64,000 bases of DNA from Burkholderia vietnamiensis LMG 10929. GTDB taxonomy: Bacteria > Pseudomonadota > Gammaproteobacteria > Burkholderiales > Burkholderiaceae. The DNA is taken from positions 124,001 through 188,000 of the forward strand of contig NZ_CP009630.1 of assembly GCF_000959445.1 (NCBI RefSeq). The letters run 5' to 3'. The notes beneath the pieces are model-generated. The model was not told the origin of the DNA. It made no database searches and saw only the letters and a list, made by a program, of their open reading frames with translations. Positions within the stretch are counted from its first letter, which is position 1. The number at the start of each line of letters is the position of its first letter. Positions 1-9,689 of this stretch are shown one piece after another. The translations under genes were made by a program, and so were the position numbers.

Positions 1-1
1 C

Positions 2-385
<384 letters not shown>

Positions 386-434
386 GCGCGCAATGCGGCG
401 CGGCGCGGCCCGCCGCGCGCGTAGCCTTTCCTCG

Positions 435-475
435 ACGATGTGGCCGGCACGACGCGCGCGTGCCGGCCACATCGT
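435..475. terminator. perfect 17-bp hairpin between convergent genes
   Basis: A 17-bp perfect inverted repeat (arms 435-451 and 459-475, loop of 7) lies between the pcaF stop and the end of the desulfurase gene. It touches the last base of the latter's stop codon. No T-tract follows on either strand, so it is a bidirectional terminator candidate by position rather than a canonical intrinsic terminator. Confidence 0.6.
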
Positions 476-1002
476 CATTCGGCCGGCGAATGCTGCGCGA
501 TGCGCGCGGCGAGCGCGTCGATCTCGGTGTCCGCGAATACCTCGATGCCATGCTCGCGCAGCAAGGCCGCCGTCACGCCGGCGCCCGGATGCCGACGCCC
601 CGCAAAATTCCCGTCATGAATGAAGCGGCTGCCGCACGACGGACTGCCGTCCGCGAGCAGCGCGAAGCGGCAATCGTGCGCGCGGGCCAGCGCGAGCGCG
701 GCTTGTGCGCCGCAGACGAACTGCGCGGTCAGATCGGTCCCGTGCACGTCGACGATCCGTGCGGCGCCGGCGAGCACGCGCTGGCCCGATGCGCCGCTGG
801 CGATCTCGGCGGGCGGCCGCGGCACGCCCAGCCCGCCGGCGAGCTCCGGGCAGACGAGCACCAGCCGCCCGTCGCGCTGCCAGCGCGCGAGCGCGTCATG
901 CGCGCTGCGCTTCGCCGTCCCGTCGTAGCGGACGGGATGCCCGAGCAGGCACATGCTGACGAGGATCTTCGGCGTGGCCGCTTGTTGCTCCGTGTGCTGC
1001 AC
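475..1002 (-). CDS. TudS-like DUF523 thiouracil desulfurase
   Basis: Predicted 175-residue DUF523 protein. I chose the GTG start at 1002 because GGAG lies about 8 bases upstream and the family begins close to its first Cys; a longer reading to 1116 adds an Arg-rich, unfamily-like extension. Three Cys fit the [4Fe-4S] ligands of TudS: C18 in MCLLGHPVRYDG, C51 in VCPELAGG and C123 in DGSPSCG. E53 directly follows the second Cys motif and matches the proposed catalytic Glu. Known family role: hydrolytic desulfuration of 2-thiouracil and related thiolated pyrimidines in the cytoplasm. It is monocistronic. Substrate is inferred from family only; many DUF523 proteins are uncharacterised. Confidence 0.75.
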   Translation of the reverse strand: MQHTEQQAATPKILVSMCLLGHPVRYDGTAKRSAHDALARWQRDGRLVLVCPELAGGLGVPRPPAEIASGASGQRVLAGAARIVDVHGTDLTAQFVCGAQAALALARAHDCRFALLADGSPSCGSRFIHDGNFAGRRHPGAGVTAALLREHGIEVFADTEIDALAARIAQHSPAE

Positions 1003-1197
1003 GGTCGTTCTCCAGGTTCGCGTCGAGCGCTGCGCGCACGTCCGCATCGTTTTGCGGTTTGCAACGGTCGATGGGATCGCTGCATTGACGGCGCTGCGTG
1101 CACACCGTTTAGGCATCGCCTCGGCGCCGGTTATTTCCAGATTGTTTGATTGAAATCATATTTAGCGTCGAATTCGATATTTTGTGTCGATCAGGCC

Positions 1198-1224
1198 TAA
1201 GGTTTTGCCGCTAGTTGCCGTCAG
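1198..1224 (+). promoter_or_regulatory. sigma-28 (FliA)-type promoter of chemoreceptor 1
   Basis: TAAG at 1198-1201, a 15-bp spacer, then GCCGTCAG at 1217-1224 fits the flagellar sigma-28 pattern TAAA-N15-GCCGATAA. The same arrangement with the same spacer precedes the second chemoreceptor, which supports both calls. The predicted leader to the ATG at 1329 is about 95 bases. Confidence 0.65.
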
Positions 1225-1328
1225 CAGGGGACGATACCGTCGTAAAGCGATCAACCGTTTTCCGGCTACTGAGCGCGATTCCGCGCCCGCGCGGGCCCCC
1301 AACCCGGACCCGCTCTTCGGAGCCCTCC

Positions 1329-2873
1329 ATGCGCAACAACCAGCCCGTCACCCAACAAGAATTCGATTTCCCCGACGACGTCACGCTGATGTCGACGACC
1401 GATGCCGACAGCATCATCACATATGCGAACACAACGTTTGCGTATGTGAGCGGTTTCTCCACCGACGAACTCGTCGGCCAGCCGCACAACATCGTGCGCC
1501 ACCCCGATATGCCGAAGGAAGCGTTCGCCGACATGTGGGCGACGCTGAAGAACGGCGAGCCGTGGACCGCGCTCGTCAAGAATCGCCGCAACAACGGCGA
1601 CCACTATTGGGTGCGCGCGAACGCGGTGCCGGTGATGCGCAACGGCGCGCCGCACGGCTACATGTCGGTGCGCACGAAGGCGCCGCGCGACGAGATCGCG
1701 GGCACCGAGGCGCTGTATCGCGCATTCCGCGAAGGCAAGGCCGGCAGCCGCCGTTTCCATAAGGGGCTGATCGTGCGCACCGGGCTGATGCGCATCGTCT
1801 CGCTGCCGCAAACGATGTCGGTGCGCGCGCGCGTTCACTCGGCGTTGGCCGTGCTGGCGCCGGTCGTGATCGGCACGGGCTGGGCGTGCGGGCTCGGTGG
1901 CGGCGCGCTGGCGGCGCTTGCGGCCGTGACGGCCGGCGCGTCGGTGGCCGCCGGGCTGTGGCTCGATGCGCAGATCGTGCAGCCGCTGAAGCGGCTGCAC
2001 GATCAGGCGCTGAACGTCGCGACCGGCGCAAGCCGCCGCGGCGTGGCGATGAACCGCGTCGACGAGATCGGCATGACGCTGCGCACGATCAACCAGTTGG
2101 GGCTGATGTTCCGCTGGCTGGTCGACGACGTCAGCGAGCAGGTCCACAACGTACAGCGCGCGAGCAACGAGATCGCGCAAGGCAACAACGACTTGAGCGC
2201 ACGCACCGAGCAGGCCGCGTCGAGCGTGCAGGAGACCGCCGCGTCGATGGCCGAGATGACGGCCACCGTGTCGAGCAACGCGGAGACGGCGCTGCAGGCG
2301 AACCAGCTGTCGGTGTCGGCGAGCGAGGCGGCCGAGCGCGGCGGGCAAGCGGTCAGCGAAGTCGTCATGACGATGAACGACATTACCGCGAGTTCGCGCA
2401 AGATCGCCGACATCATCGGCGTGATCGACGGGATCGCGTTCCAGACCAACATCCTCGCGCTGAACGCGGCCGTCGAAGCGGCGCGCGCCGGCGAGCAGGG
2501 GCGCGGCTTCGCGGTGGTGGCGGGCGAGGTGCGGGCGCTCGCACAGCGCAGCGCGAACGCGGCGAAGGAAATCAAGACGCTGATCGGCGCGAGCGTCGAG
2601 CGCGTCGAGTCGGGCTCGCGCATCGTAGACGGCGCGGGCAAGACGATGGAAGACATCGTCGCGCAGGTCAAACGCGTGTCGGATCTGATCGCGGAGATCA
2701 GCTCGTCGACGGCCGAGCAGAGCACGGGCGTCGCGCAGGTCGATCAGGCGGTCGTGCATCTGGACAACATCACGCAGCAGAACGCGGCGCTGGTGGAGCA
2801 GAGCGCGGCGGCGTCGGAGAGCCTGAAGCAGCAGGCGACGCGGCTGGTCGACGCGGTGAACGTGTTCCGCTGA
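1329..2873 (+). CDS. PAS-type (Aer-like) methyl-accepting chemotaxis protein, copy 1
   Basis: 514-residue energy/redox taxis receptor. The start at 1329 has GGAG 6 bases upstream and gives the family N-terminus MRNNQPVTQ. An N-terminal PAS domain occupies about residues 15-115 (includes HPDMPKEAF and [11 protein letters not shown]). A hydrophobic segment follows at about 165-205, then a HAMP-like linker with [14 protein letters not shown], and a long coiled-coil signalling domain. Its hairpin tip lies near residues 360-405 ([20 protein letters not shown]). There is no periplasmic ligand domain and no C-terminal CheR-docking pentapeptide, as in Aer. By family it should sense redox or energy state through a PAS-bound flavin and signal to CheW/CheA. 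A close paralogue follows immediately. Confidence 0.9.
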   Translation: MRNNQPVTQQEFDFPDDVTLMSTTDADSIITYANTTFAYVSGFSTDELVGQPHNIVRHPDMPKEAFADMWATLKNGEPWTALVKNRRNNGDHYWVRANAVPVMRNGAPHGYMSVRTKAPRDEIAGTEALYRAFREGKAGSRRFHKGLIVRTGLMRIVSLPQTMSVRARVHSALAVLAPVVIGTGWACGLGGGALAALAAVTAGASVAAGLWLDAQIVQPLKRLHDQALNVATGASRRGVAMNRVDEIGMTLRTINQLGLMFRWLVDDVSEQVHNVQRASNEIAQGNNDLSARTEQAASSVQETAASMAEMTATVSSNAETALQANQLSVSASEAAERGGQAVSEVVMTMNDITASSRKIADIIGVIDGIAFQTNILALNAAVEAARAGEQGRGFAVVAGEVRALAQRSANAAKEIKTLIGASVERVESGSRIVDGAGKTMEDIVAQVKRVSDLIAEISSSTAEQSTGVAQVDQAVVHLDNITQQNAALVEQSAAASESLKQQATRLVDAVNVFR

Positions 2874-3145
2874 TCGCGCAGGCGCGCTTGCCGGTGCATG
2901 TGCATCGTATGGCCGCCGGCCCGCTGCGGCCGCGGTCATGCGATTCGATCCAGTGCGAAAAATGAGAGAGATTCGCATTCTGGAGATCGAATCGATTCGT
3001 CGATTCGCGTGACCGGCGATTATCGAATAATCGGATGATTGGGCTCCGAACGATTTGCCTGACGAATTTTTCGATTTACGTATGAATCAAGGATTCGGCA
3101 AAGGCGCGTGAAGCGGAATTAATGCGAATTTACCCTTGGTCGGCA

Positions 3146-3172
3146 TAAGGTTTTCGCCAGATTTGCCGAAAG
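3146..3172 (+). promoter_or_regulatory. sigma-28 (FliA)-type promoter of chemoreceptor 2
   Basis: TAAG at 3146-3149, 15-bp spacer, GCCGAAAG at 3165-3172. It closely parallels the element at 1198-1224, including the shared TAAGGTTTT start. It sits about 100 bases before the ATG at 3273, within the 399-bp spacer between the two receptor genes. I see no gene in that spacer. Confidence 0.68.
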
Positions 3173-3272
3173 CGCAGGAGTCTGATTGACCGAATGCGGC
3201 GCGAGCGCGCTGCATCCGGCCTCGATCCTATTCACGAGCGGACGCAAGATCCGCCACCAGGAACCTCATACC

Positions 3273-4817
3273 ATGCGCAATAACCAGCCTGTCACGCAAC
3301 GCGAATTCGAGTTTCCCGATGACGCGACGCTGATGTCGACCACCGACGCCAACAGCTACATCCAGTACGCGAACGCGGCGTTCATTCAGGTCAGCGGATT
3401 TTCTCCGGAAGAAATCGAAGGTCAGCCGCACAACGTCGTGCGCCATCCGGACATGCCGAAGGAGGCATTCGCCGACATGTGGGCGACGCTGAAGAACGGC
3501 GAGCCGTGGACGGCGCTCGTGAAGAACCGCCGCAAGAACGGCGATCACTACTGGGTGCGTTCGAATACGGTGCCGGTGATGCGCAACGGCCAGCCGACCG
3601 GCTACATGTCGGTGCGCACGAAGGCGTCGCGCGACGAGATCGCGGCTGCCGATGCGCTGTACCGCGCGTTCCGCGAAGGCAACGCCGGCAGTCGCCGCTT
3701 CCATAAGGGCCTGGTCGTGCGCACCGGGCTGATGCGCGTCGCGTCGCTGTTCCAGACGATGTCGGTGCGCGCGCGGCTGCATGCGACGCTCGGCGTGCTG
3801 GCGCCCGTCGTGGTCGGCGCCGGCTGGGCGTGCGGCCTCGGCGGCGGCGCGCTGGCCGGGTTTGCGGCGGTGACGGCCGGCGCGTCGCTGATCGCCGGGC
3901 TGTGGCTCGACGCGCAGATCGCGCGTCCACTGATCCAGTTGCGCGACCAGGCGCTGCGGGTGGCGACCGGCGAGAGCCGTAGCGGCGTGGCGATGAACCG
4001 CGTCGACGAGATCGGCATGACGCTGCGCACGATCAACCAGCTCGGGCTGATGTTCCGCTGGCTGGTGGACGACGTCAGCGAGCAGGTGCACAACGTGCAG
4101 CGCGCGAGCAACGAGATCGCGCAGGGCAACAACGACTTGAGCGCGCGCACCGAACAGGCGTCGACCAGCGTCCAGCAGACGGCCGCGTCGATGGCCGAGA
4201 TGACGGCCACCGTGTCGAGCAACGCGGAGACGGCGCTGCAGGCCAACCAGCTGTCGGTGTCGGCGAGCGAGGCGGCCATGCGCGGCGGGCAGGCGGTCAA
4301 CGAAGTGGTCGCGACGATGAACGACATCACCGCGAGTTCGCACAAGATCGCCGACATCATCGGCGTGATCGACGGGATCGCGTTCCAGACCAACATCCTC
4401 GCGCTGAACGCGGCCGTCGAAGCGGCGCGTGCCGGCGATCAGGGCCGCGGCTTCGCGGTCGTCGCGGGCGAGGTGCGCGCGCTTGCGCAGCGCAGCGCGA
4501 ACGCGGCGAAGGAGATCAAGGCGCTGATCGGCGCGAGCGTCGAGCGGGTGGAGTCGGGCTCGCGCATCGTCGACGGCGCGGGCAAGACGATGGAGGACAT
4601 CGTCGCGCAGGTCAAACGCGTGTCGGACCTGATCGCGGAGATCAGCTCGTCGACGGCCGAGCAAAGCACGGGCGTCGCGCAGGTCGATCAGGCGGTCGTG
4701 CATCTGGACAACATCACGCAGCAGAACGCGGCGCTGGTGGAGCAGAGCGCGGCGGCGTCGGAGAGCCTGAAGCAGCAGGCGACGCGGCTGGTGGATGCGG
4801 TGAACGTGTTTCGTTGA
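3273..4817 (+). CDS. PAS-type (Aer-like) methyl-accepting chemotaxis protein, copy 2
   Basis: 514 residues, the same length and architecture as the upstream receptor: PAS (about 15-115), membrane segment (about 165-205), HAMP-like linker, signalling hairpin near 360-405. The start at 3273 has AGGA 10 bases upstream and gives [11 protein letters not shown]. The PAS half differs at scattered positions (for example [13 protein letters not shown] against [13 protein letters not shown]), while the last 250 or so residues differ at only a handful. It therefore probably has a shifted sensory input but the same signalling output. A tandem duplication followed by sequence homogenisation is inferred. 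It is likely a member of the flagellar regulon through its own sigma-28 promoter. Confidence 0.9.
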   Translation: MRNNQPVTQREFEFPDDATLMSTTDANSYIQYANAAFIQVSGFSPEEIEGQPHNVVRHPDMPKEAFADMWATLKNGEPWTALVKNRRKNGDHYWVRSNTVPVMRNGQPTGYMSVRTKASRDEIAAADALYRAFREGNAGSRRFHKGLVVRTGLMRVASLFQTMSVRARLHATLGVLAPVVVGAGWACGLGGGALAGFAAVTAGASLIAGLWLDAQIARPLIQLRDQALRVATGESRSGVAMNRVDEIGMTLRTINQLGLMFRWLVDDVSEQVHNVQRASNEIAQGNNDLSARTEQASTSVQQTAASMAEMTATVSSNAETALQANQLSVSASEAAMRGGQAVNEVVATMNDITASSHKIADIIGVIDGIAFQTNILALNAAVEAARAGDQGRGFAVVAGEVRALAQRSANAAKEIKALIGASVERVESGSRIVDGAGKTMEDIVAQVKRVSDLIAEISSSTAEQSTGVAQVDQAVVHLDNITQQNAALVEQSAAASESLKQQATRLVDAVNVFR

Positions 4818-4880
4818 GCGCGCAGGCGCGCACGAGGAGGTGACGCGGGCACGGCGGAGAGGGGACGCCGGCCCGCGTCG

Positions 4881-4934
4881 TGACCGCCCGGTTCCGGCCG
4901 GGCGGTCAGGGCCTGCCGCTTGCGCGACAGGCCC
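4881..4934. terminator. two consecutive hairpins between convergent genes
   Basis: Two inverted repeats lie side by side: an 11-bp stem (4881-4891 with 4898-4908) and a 7-bp stem (4909-4915 with 4928-4934). They fill the space between the receptor stop at 4817 and the gabD stop at 4941. No T-tract is present. Confidence 0.5.
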
Positions 4935-4940
4935 GAACCG

Positions 4941-6404
4941 TCAGACGGCCAGGCAGAGGTACTTGATGACCACGTAGTCGTCGATGCCGTAGTGCGAGCC
5001 TTCGCGGCCGAGGCCCGACTGCTTGACGCCGCCGAACGGCGCGACCTCGTTCGAGATGAGGCCCGTGTTCACGCCGACCATCCCGTATTCGAGCGCTTCG
5101 GCGACCTTCCACACGCGGCCGATGTCACGGCTGTAGAAGTACGCGGCCAGGCCGAATTCGGTGTCGTTCGCGAGGCGGATCACCTCGTCGTCGCTGCCGA
5201 ACTTGAACAGCGGCGCGAGCGGCCCGAAGGTTTCTTCCTTCGCGACCTTCATCGCCGGCGTGACGCCGGTCAGCACGGTCGGCTCGAAGAAGCCGTGGCC
5301 GAGCGCATGGCGCTTGCCGCCCGTGACGACGGTGGCGCCCTTCGCGAGCGCGTCCTCGATGTGCGCCTCGACCTTCAGCACGGCCGCTTCGTTGATCAGC
5401 GGCCCCTGCGTGACGCCCGGCTCCGTGCCGCGCCCGACCTTCAGCTGGCCGACCGCCGCCGCGAGCTTCTGCGCGAACGCGTCGTACACGGCTTCGTGCA
5501 CGTAGAAGCGGTTCGTGCAGACGCAGGTCTGGCCGCTGTTGCGGTACTTCGATGCGATCGCGCCCTGCACGGCCGCGTCGAGATCGGCATCGTCGAACAC
5601 GATGAACGGCGCGTTGCCGCCGAGCTCGAGCGACACCTTCTTGACCGTCGCCGCGCATTGCGACATCAGCAGGCGGCCGACCGGCGTCGAGCCGGTGAAC
5701 GACAGCTTGCGCACGATCGGGTTCGACGTCAGTTCGCCGCCGATCGCCTTCGGGTCGCCGGTGACCACGCTGAACACGCCGGCTGGCACGCCCGCGCGCT
5801 CGGCCAGCACGGCCATCGCGAGCGCCGAGAACGGCGTCGCCTCGGCCGGCTTCACGACGATCGGGCAACCTGCGGCGAGCGCCGGGCCGACCTTGCGCGT
5901 GATCATCGCCGCCGGGAAGTTCCACGGCGTGATCGCCGCGCACACGCCGATCGCTTCCTTCGTCACGACGATGCGCTTGTCGCTCGCCGGCGTCGGGATC
6001 GTGTCGCCGTACACGCGCTTGCCTTCCTCGGCGAACCACTCGAGGAACGACGCCGCGTAGCCGATCTCACCCTTCGCTTCGGCCAGCGACTTGCCCTGTT
6101 CGGTCGTCAGGATCAGCGCGAGATCGTCGGCGTTCTCCATCATCAGGTCGTGCCACTTGCGCAGGATCGCCGCGCGTTCCTTCGCGGTCTTCTTGCGCCA
6201 CGCCGGCCAGGCGGCGTTGGCGGCGTCGATCGCCTGACGCGTCTCGGCCGCGCCCATCGCCGGCACGGTGCCGAGCAGGCCGCCGGTGGCCGGATTGCGG
6301 ACCTCGAACGACTCGCCGTTCGCCGCGGATTGCCATTCGCCGTTGATGTACGCCTGCTGGCGCAACAGCGACGGATCTTTCAGTGCCAGGTTTTCCGTGC
6401 TCAT
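4941..6404 (-). CDS. gabD: NADP-type succinate-semialdehyde dehydrogenase
   Basis: 487-residue aldehyde dehydrogenase that oxidises succinate semialdehyde to succinate, the second step of GABA catabolism. Landmarks: cofactor-binding ITPWNFPAAM and VKPAEATP, general-base Glu in LELGGNAPF (about residue 261), nucleophile Cys in NSGQTC (about 293), and the C-terminal FGGVKQSGLGREGS motif typical of the GabD clade. The start at 6404 gives MSTENLAL and has AGG about 10 bases upstream; an open frame extends further upstream but is Arg-rich and runs into gabT. It lies 77 bp downstream of gabT on the same strand, so co-transcription is likely, with a 12-bp hairpin in the spacer. Confidence 0.93.
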   Translation of the reverse strand: MSTENLALKDPSLLRQQAYINGEWQSAANGESFEVRNPATGGLLGTVPAMGAAETRQAIDAANAAWPAWRKKTAKERAAILRKWHDLMMENADDLALILTTEQGKSLAEAKGEIGYAASFLEWFAEEGKRVYGDTIPTPASDKRIVVTKEAIGVCAAITPWNFPAAMITRKVGPALAAGCPIVVKPAEATPFSALAMAVLAERAGVPAGVFSVVTGDPKAIGGELTSNPIVRKLSFTGSTPVGRLLMSQCAATVKKVSLELGGNAPFIVFDDADLDAAVQGAIASKYRNSGQTCVCTNRFYVHEAVYDAFAQKLAAAVGQLKVGRGTEPGVTQGPLINEAAVLKVEAHIEDALAKGATVVTGGKRHALGHGFFEPTVLTGVTPAMKVAKEETFGPLAPLFKFGSDDEVIRLANDTEFGLAAYFYSRDIGRVWKVAEALEYGMVGVNTGLISNEVAPFGGVKQSGLGREGSHYGIDDYVVIKYLCLAV

Positions 6405-6433
6405 ATTGAATAGCCTGCGTTGAAGATGAAACG

Positions 6434-6462
6434 GCCGCTGCCGTCGGTACGACGGCAGCGGC
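6434..6462. terminator. 12-bp hairpin in the gabT-gabD spacer
   Basis: A perfect 12-bp stem (6434-6445 with 6451-6462) with a 5-base loop lies in the 77-bp spacer. With no T-tract it may act as a processing or stabilising element, or a partial terminator lowering gabD relative to gabT. Confidence 0.45.
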
Positions 6463-6481
6463 GCATTCGGTTGACGGGAAC

Positions 6482-7765
6482 TCAGGCCGGTACGCCGACC
6501 GTTTCCTTCAGCACTTCCTCGAGGATCGTGAGCGCTTCGTCGAACACGGCCTGCGGAATCGTCAGCGGGAACAGGAAGCGCACGACGTTCGAGTACACGC
6601 CGCACACGAGCAGCAGCAGACCGCGCTCGAGCGCACGCGCCTGCACGCGCTTCGTGAAGTCGGCGTCGGGCTCGCCCGTGGCCGGGTTCACGAACTCGAC
6701 CGCGACCATCGCGCCCGGACCGCGCACGTCGGCGATCGGTGCGATGTCGGCGCGCAGCGCGTTCAGCTTCGCCTTCAGCGCGTCGCCCAGTTGCGTCGCG
6801 CGTTCGCACAGCTTCTCTTCGTCGATGATGTCGAGCACCGCGTGCGCCGACGCGACGGCGAGCGGGTTGCCCGCGTACGTGCCGCCGAGGCCGCCGGGCG
6901 CTGCCGCGTCCATCACGTCCGCACGGCCGACGACGCCCGACAGCGGCATGCCGCCCGCGAGGCTCTTGGCCATCGTGATCAGGTCGGCCAGCACGTCGTA
7001 CTGCTGCATCGCGAACAGCTTGCCGGTACGCGCGAAGCCCGTCTGCACTTCGTCGGCGATCAGCATGATGCCGTGCTCGTTACAGATCTTGCGCAGTGCG
7101 CGCACGAAGTCGGCCGGCGCCGGGTTGAAGCCGCCTTCGCCCTGGACCGGTTCGAAGATGATCGCGGCGACGCGCTTCGGATCGATGTCGGCCTTGAACA
7201 GCATCTCGATCGCCTTGATCGAGTCGGCCGTCGTCACGCCGTGCAGCGGGTTCGGGTACGGTGCGTGGAACACGTCGCCCGGGAACGGACCGAAGTTCAG
7301 CTTGTACGGTGCGACCTTGCCGGTCAGCGCCATGCCCATCATCGTGCGGCCGTGGAAACCACCGGCGAACGCGATGACGCCCGGACGGCCGGTTGCCGCA
7401 CGCGCGATCTTGATCGCGTTTTCGACGGCTTCGGCGCCGGTCGTGAAGAACGCCGTCTTTTTCGGGTAGTCGCCCGGTGCGCGCGCGTTGATCTTTTCAG
7501 CCAGCTCGACGTACGACGCGTACGGGACGATCTGGTAAGCGGTGTGCGTGAAGCAGTTCAGCTGGTCGGCGATCGCCTTGACGATCTTCGGGTGGCGGTG
7601 GCCCGTGTTCAGCACGGCGATGCCGGCGGCGAAATCGATGAAGCGGCGGCCCTCGACGTCCCACAGCTCCGCGTTTTCGGCGCGGGCGGCGTAGAAATCG
7701 CACATCACGCCGACGCCGCGCGGGGTGGCGGCGTTCTTGCGGGCATGCAGGTCGGCATTCTTCAC
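6482..7765 (-). CDS. gabT: 4-aminobutyrate--2-oxoglutarate aminotransferase
   Basis: 427-residue class-III PLP aminotransferase that moves the amino group of GABA to 2-oxoglutarate, giving succinate semialdehyde. Visible features: the AGGFHGRT segment, IADEVQTGFART containing the PLP-ring Asp (about residue 239), and the Schiff-base Lys in TMAKSLAGG (about 267). The start codon is GTG at 7765, supported by AAGGAG about 7 bases upstream. It is first in the gabT-gabD unit and divergent from the MocR regulator gene, 126 bp away, which is the classic gab arrangement. Confidence 0.93.
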   Translation of the reverse strand: MKNADLHARKNAATPRGVGVMCDFYAARAENAELWDVEGRRFIDFAAGIAVLNTGHRHPKIVKAIADQLNCFTHTAYQIVPYASYVELAEKINARAPGDYPKKTAFFTTGAEAVENAIKIARAATGRPGVIAFAGGFHGRTMMGMALTGKVAPYKLNFGPFPGDVFHAPYPNPLHGVTTADSIKAIEMLFKADIDPKRVAAIIFEPVQGEGGFNPAPADFVRALRKICNEHGIMLIADEVQTGFARTGKLFAMQQYDVLADLITMAKSLAGGMPLSGVVGRADVMDAAAPGGLGGTYAGNPLAVASAHAVLDIIDEEKLCERATQLGDALKAKLNALRADIAPIADVRGPGAMVAVEFVNPATGEPDADFTKRVQARALERGLLLLVCGVYSNVVRFLFPLTIPQAVFDEALTILEEVLKETVGVPA

Positions 7766-7811
7766 GGTCAGCTCCTTGATGTTGTGTCCGGTGAGGTAAA
7801 AATCGGCCGCG

Positions 7812-7838
7812 TTGGCAGCCCATGGAGGCGACTATAAT
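7812..7838 (+). promoter_or_regulatory. candidate promoter of the MocR regulator gene
   Basis: TTGGCA at 7812-7817 and a consensus TATAAT at 7833-7838, with a spacer of 15 bp, shorter than the ideal 17. It points at the regulator gene starting at 7892. The -10 match is strong; the -35 assignment is tentative. Confidence 0.5.
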
Positions 7839-7842
7839 CACA

Positions 7843-7888
7843 TTTGGCTCCGGCAATCAGAGCCATTTCAATAAATATTCAGGAGCCA
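7843..7888. promoter_or_regulatory. putative GabR operator repeats
   Basis: The divergent spacer holds three copies of a GGCTC/GAGCC word: TTTGGCTCC at 7843-7851, GAGCC at 7860-7864 in inverted orientation, and AGGAGCCAA at 7881-7889, also inverted relative to the first. The last overlaps the Shine-Dalgarno of the regulator gene. MocR/GabR regulators bind repeated sites in such spacers and usually repress themselves. Operator function is inferred. Confidence 0.45.
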
Positions 7889-7891
7889 ATC

Positions 7892-9400
7892 ATGCGCGCA
7901 AGCGTGTTGTCGGACTGGCTGGCGCAGCGCCTCGTGCGCGGCAGCGAGCAGCCCATCTACCGGCAGCTGCACCGGCTGCTGCAGCAGGCGATCCTGTCGC
8001 GCGAGCTGCCGGCCGGCACGCGCGTGCCGTCGTCGCGGCTGCTCGCGGCCGAGCTGGGCATCGCGCGCAACACGGTCACGCAGGTGTACGAACAGCTGGC
8101 GCTCGAAGGCTACGTGCATTCGGCGACGGGGCGCGGCACGTTCGTCGCCGACAGCGCGCCGGACGAAATCGTCGGCGCGCCGCTCGAGCCGGGCGCGAGC
8201 CCGGCGGTGGCGGCCTCGCCGGCGCGGCGGCTGTCGGCGCGCGGCACGCGGCTCGTCGAAGGCGCGGGCGTGTCGAAGCGCCAGGGCGGCGCGTTCATGC
8301 CGGGCGTGCCCGACGTGTCGCGCTTTCCGGCGCGCGTCTGGACCCGGCTGCACAACAAGTACTGGCGGCGCCTGCGTCCCGATCTGCTGACCTACGCGCC
8401 GGGCGGCGGCCTCGCGCTGCTGCGCGAGGCGCTGGCCGACTATCTGCGCACGTCGCGCTCGGTGCGCTGCACGCCCGAGCAGATCGTGATTACCACCGGG
8501 ATCCACCAGTCGATCGACCTCGCGGTGCGCGTGCTGACCGATCCGGGCGACGTGATCTGGACCGAGGACCCGTGCTACTGGGGCGTGCGCAGCGTGCTGA
8601 ACGTGTCGGGGCTGACCACCCGGCCGATCGCGGTGGACGACGAAGGAATCGCGCCGTCGGCCGACGATCTCGCCGAGCCGCCGAAGCTGATGCTGGTCAC
8701 GCCGTCGCACCAGTATCCGCTCGGCATGGTGATGAGCCTCGCGCGCCGCCGCATGCTGCTCGAATACGCGCGCCAGCACGGCTGCTGGATCATCGAGGAC
8801 GACTACGACAGCGAATTCCGCTACGGCAGCCGTCCGCTCGCGTCGTTGCAGGGGCTCGATACGGCCGGGCAGGTGATCTACGTCGGCAGCTTCGGCAAGA
8901 CGCTGTTTCCGGGGCTGCGGGTCGGCTATCTGGTCGCGCCCGAGCCGCTCGCGGAGAGCTTCGCGACCGCGAGCGCCGAGCTGTACCGCGAAGGGCAGCT
9001 GCTGCAGCAGGCGGTGCTGGCCGAGTTCATCGCGGACGGGCATTTCGTTTCGCATATCCGCAAGATGCGCACGCTGTACGGACAGCGCCGCGAAGTGCTG
9101 CTCGACGCGGTCGCGCGACGCTATGGCGACACGCTGCACGCGCTCGGCAGCGATGCGGGGCTGCATCTCGTCACGCGGCTGCCCGACGGCGCCGACGATC
9201 GCGCGGTCGCGCAGGCCGCGCTGGAGCGCAACATCGTCGTGCGGCCGCTGTCCGGCTATTACGCGCAACCGGAGCGCGCGGCATCGGGTTTGCTGCTCGG
9301 CTATGCGTGCGTGCCGGAGGACGAGATCGCGACCGCGTTCGCGAAGCTCGCGGAAGCGATCGACGAGCGGGCGTTCGACGGGGTCGTTGCGGCGGCTTGA
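7892..9400 (+). CDS. gabR: MocR/GabR-family PLP-dependent regulator
   Basis: 502 residues. An N-terminal GntR-type winged helix (about 18-90: PIYRQLHRLLQQAIL, then VPSSRLLAAELGIARNTV) is fused to a fold-type I aminotransferase-like domain (about 125-495). The latter has the PLP-anchoring Lys in GSFGKTLFPGLRVGY (about residue 335) and the EDDYDSEFRY motif. The start at 7892 has AGGAG 6 bases before it; a frame open from 7844 lacks one. In characterised relatives, GABA and PLP bound to this domain trigger activation of gabTD. The position divergent from gabT supports that role here. Other MocR ligands cannot be excluded by sequence. Confidence 0.87.
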   Translation: MRASVLSDWLAQRLVRGSEQPIYRQLHRLLQQAILSRELPAGTRVPSSRLLAAELGIARNTVTQVYEQLALEGYVHSATGRGTFVADSAPDEIVGAPLEPGASPAVAASPARRLSARGTRLVEGAGVSKRQGGAFMPGVPDVSRFPARVWTRLHNKYWRRLRPDLLTYAPGGGLALLREALADYLRTSRSVRCTPEQIVITTGIHQSIDLAVRVLTDPGDVIWTEDPCYWGVRSVLNVSGLTTRPIAVDDEGIAPSADDLAEPPKLMLVTPSHQYPLGMVMSLARRRMLLEYARQHGCWIIEDDYDSEFRYGSRPLASLQGLDTAGQVIYVGSFGKTLFPGLRVGYLVAPEPLAESFATASAELYREGQLLQQAVLAEFIADGHFVSHIRKMRTLYGQRREVLLDAVARRYGDTLHALGSDAGLHLVTRLPDGADDRAVAQAALERNIVVRPLSGYYAQPERAASGLLLGYACVPEDEIATAFAKLAEAIDERAFDGVVAAA

Positions 9401-9541
9401 TGGGGAGTGGGCGTGTGTGGGCGTGTGGTGGCGTGGTGGCGTGGTCGCGACCGGAGGCGGCCGCGTCGTAGGACACGTGCGACGCGACGGTGAACGCGTG
9501 ACACGCCCGTGTCGTAGCCGAGGCGCCGCGTCGGACCATGC

Positions 9542-9568
9542 GGTTTGCCCGGTTTGCCCGGTTCGTGC
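9542..9568. repeat. 9-bp tandem repeat in spacer
   Basis: Two exact copies of GGTTTGCCC (9542-9550, 9551-9559) and one decayed copy lie in the 289-bp spacer before selD. The same spacer has a GTGGGCGTGT/GTGGCGTG-rich stretch near 9402-9446. No gene is supported here. Confidence 0.6.
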
Positions 9569-9689
9569 CGACTTCGCGGTTTGCGCCGACGTGGACCGCG
9601 GCGCACGCATTCCATCCCGCATCCGGATATCGCGCGTGCTCGCGCGGAATTGTCGATAATGGAACGTTGTTATTCACCGGATACCGACG

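Noticed and set aside
1003..1116. 38-residue extension of the desulfurase
   Set aside because: GTG 1002 has a good Shine-Dalgarno and fits family length; the extension is Arg/Thr-rich.
1266..2978. 570-residue minus-strand frame opposite the first chemoreceptor
   Set aside because: Arg/His-rich composition, no ribosome site, and complete overlap with a well-supported gene.
6405..6809. N-terminal extension of gabD
   Set aside because: The extension is Arg/Ala-rich, overlaps gabT and lacks similarity to the family, while ATG 6404 gives the normal length.
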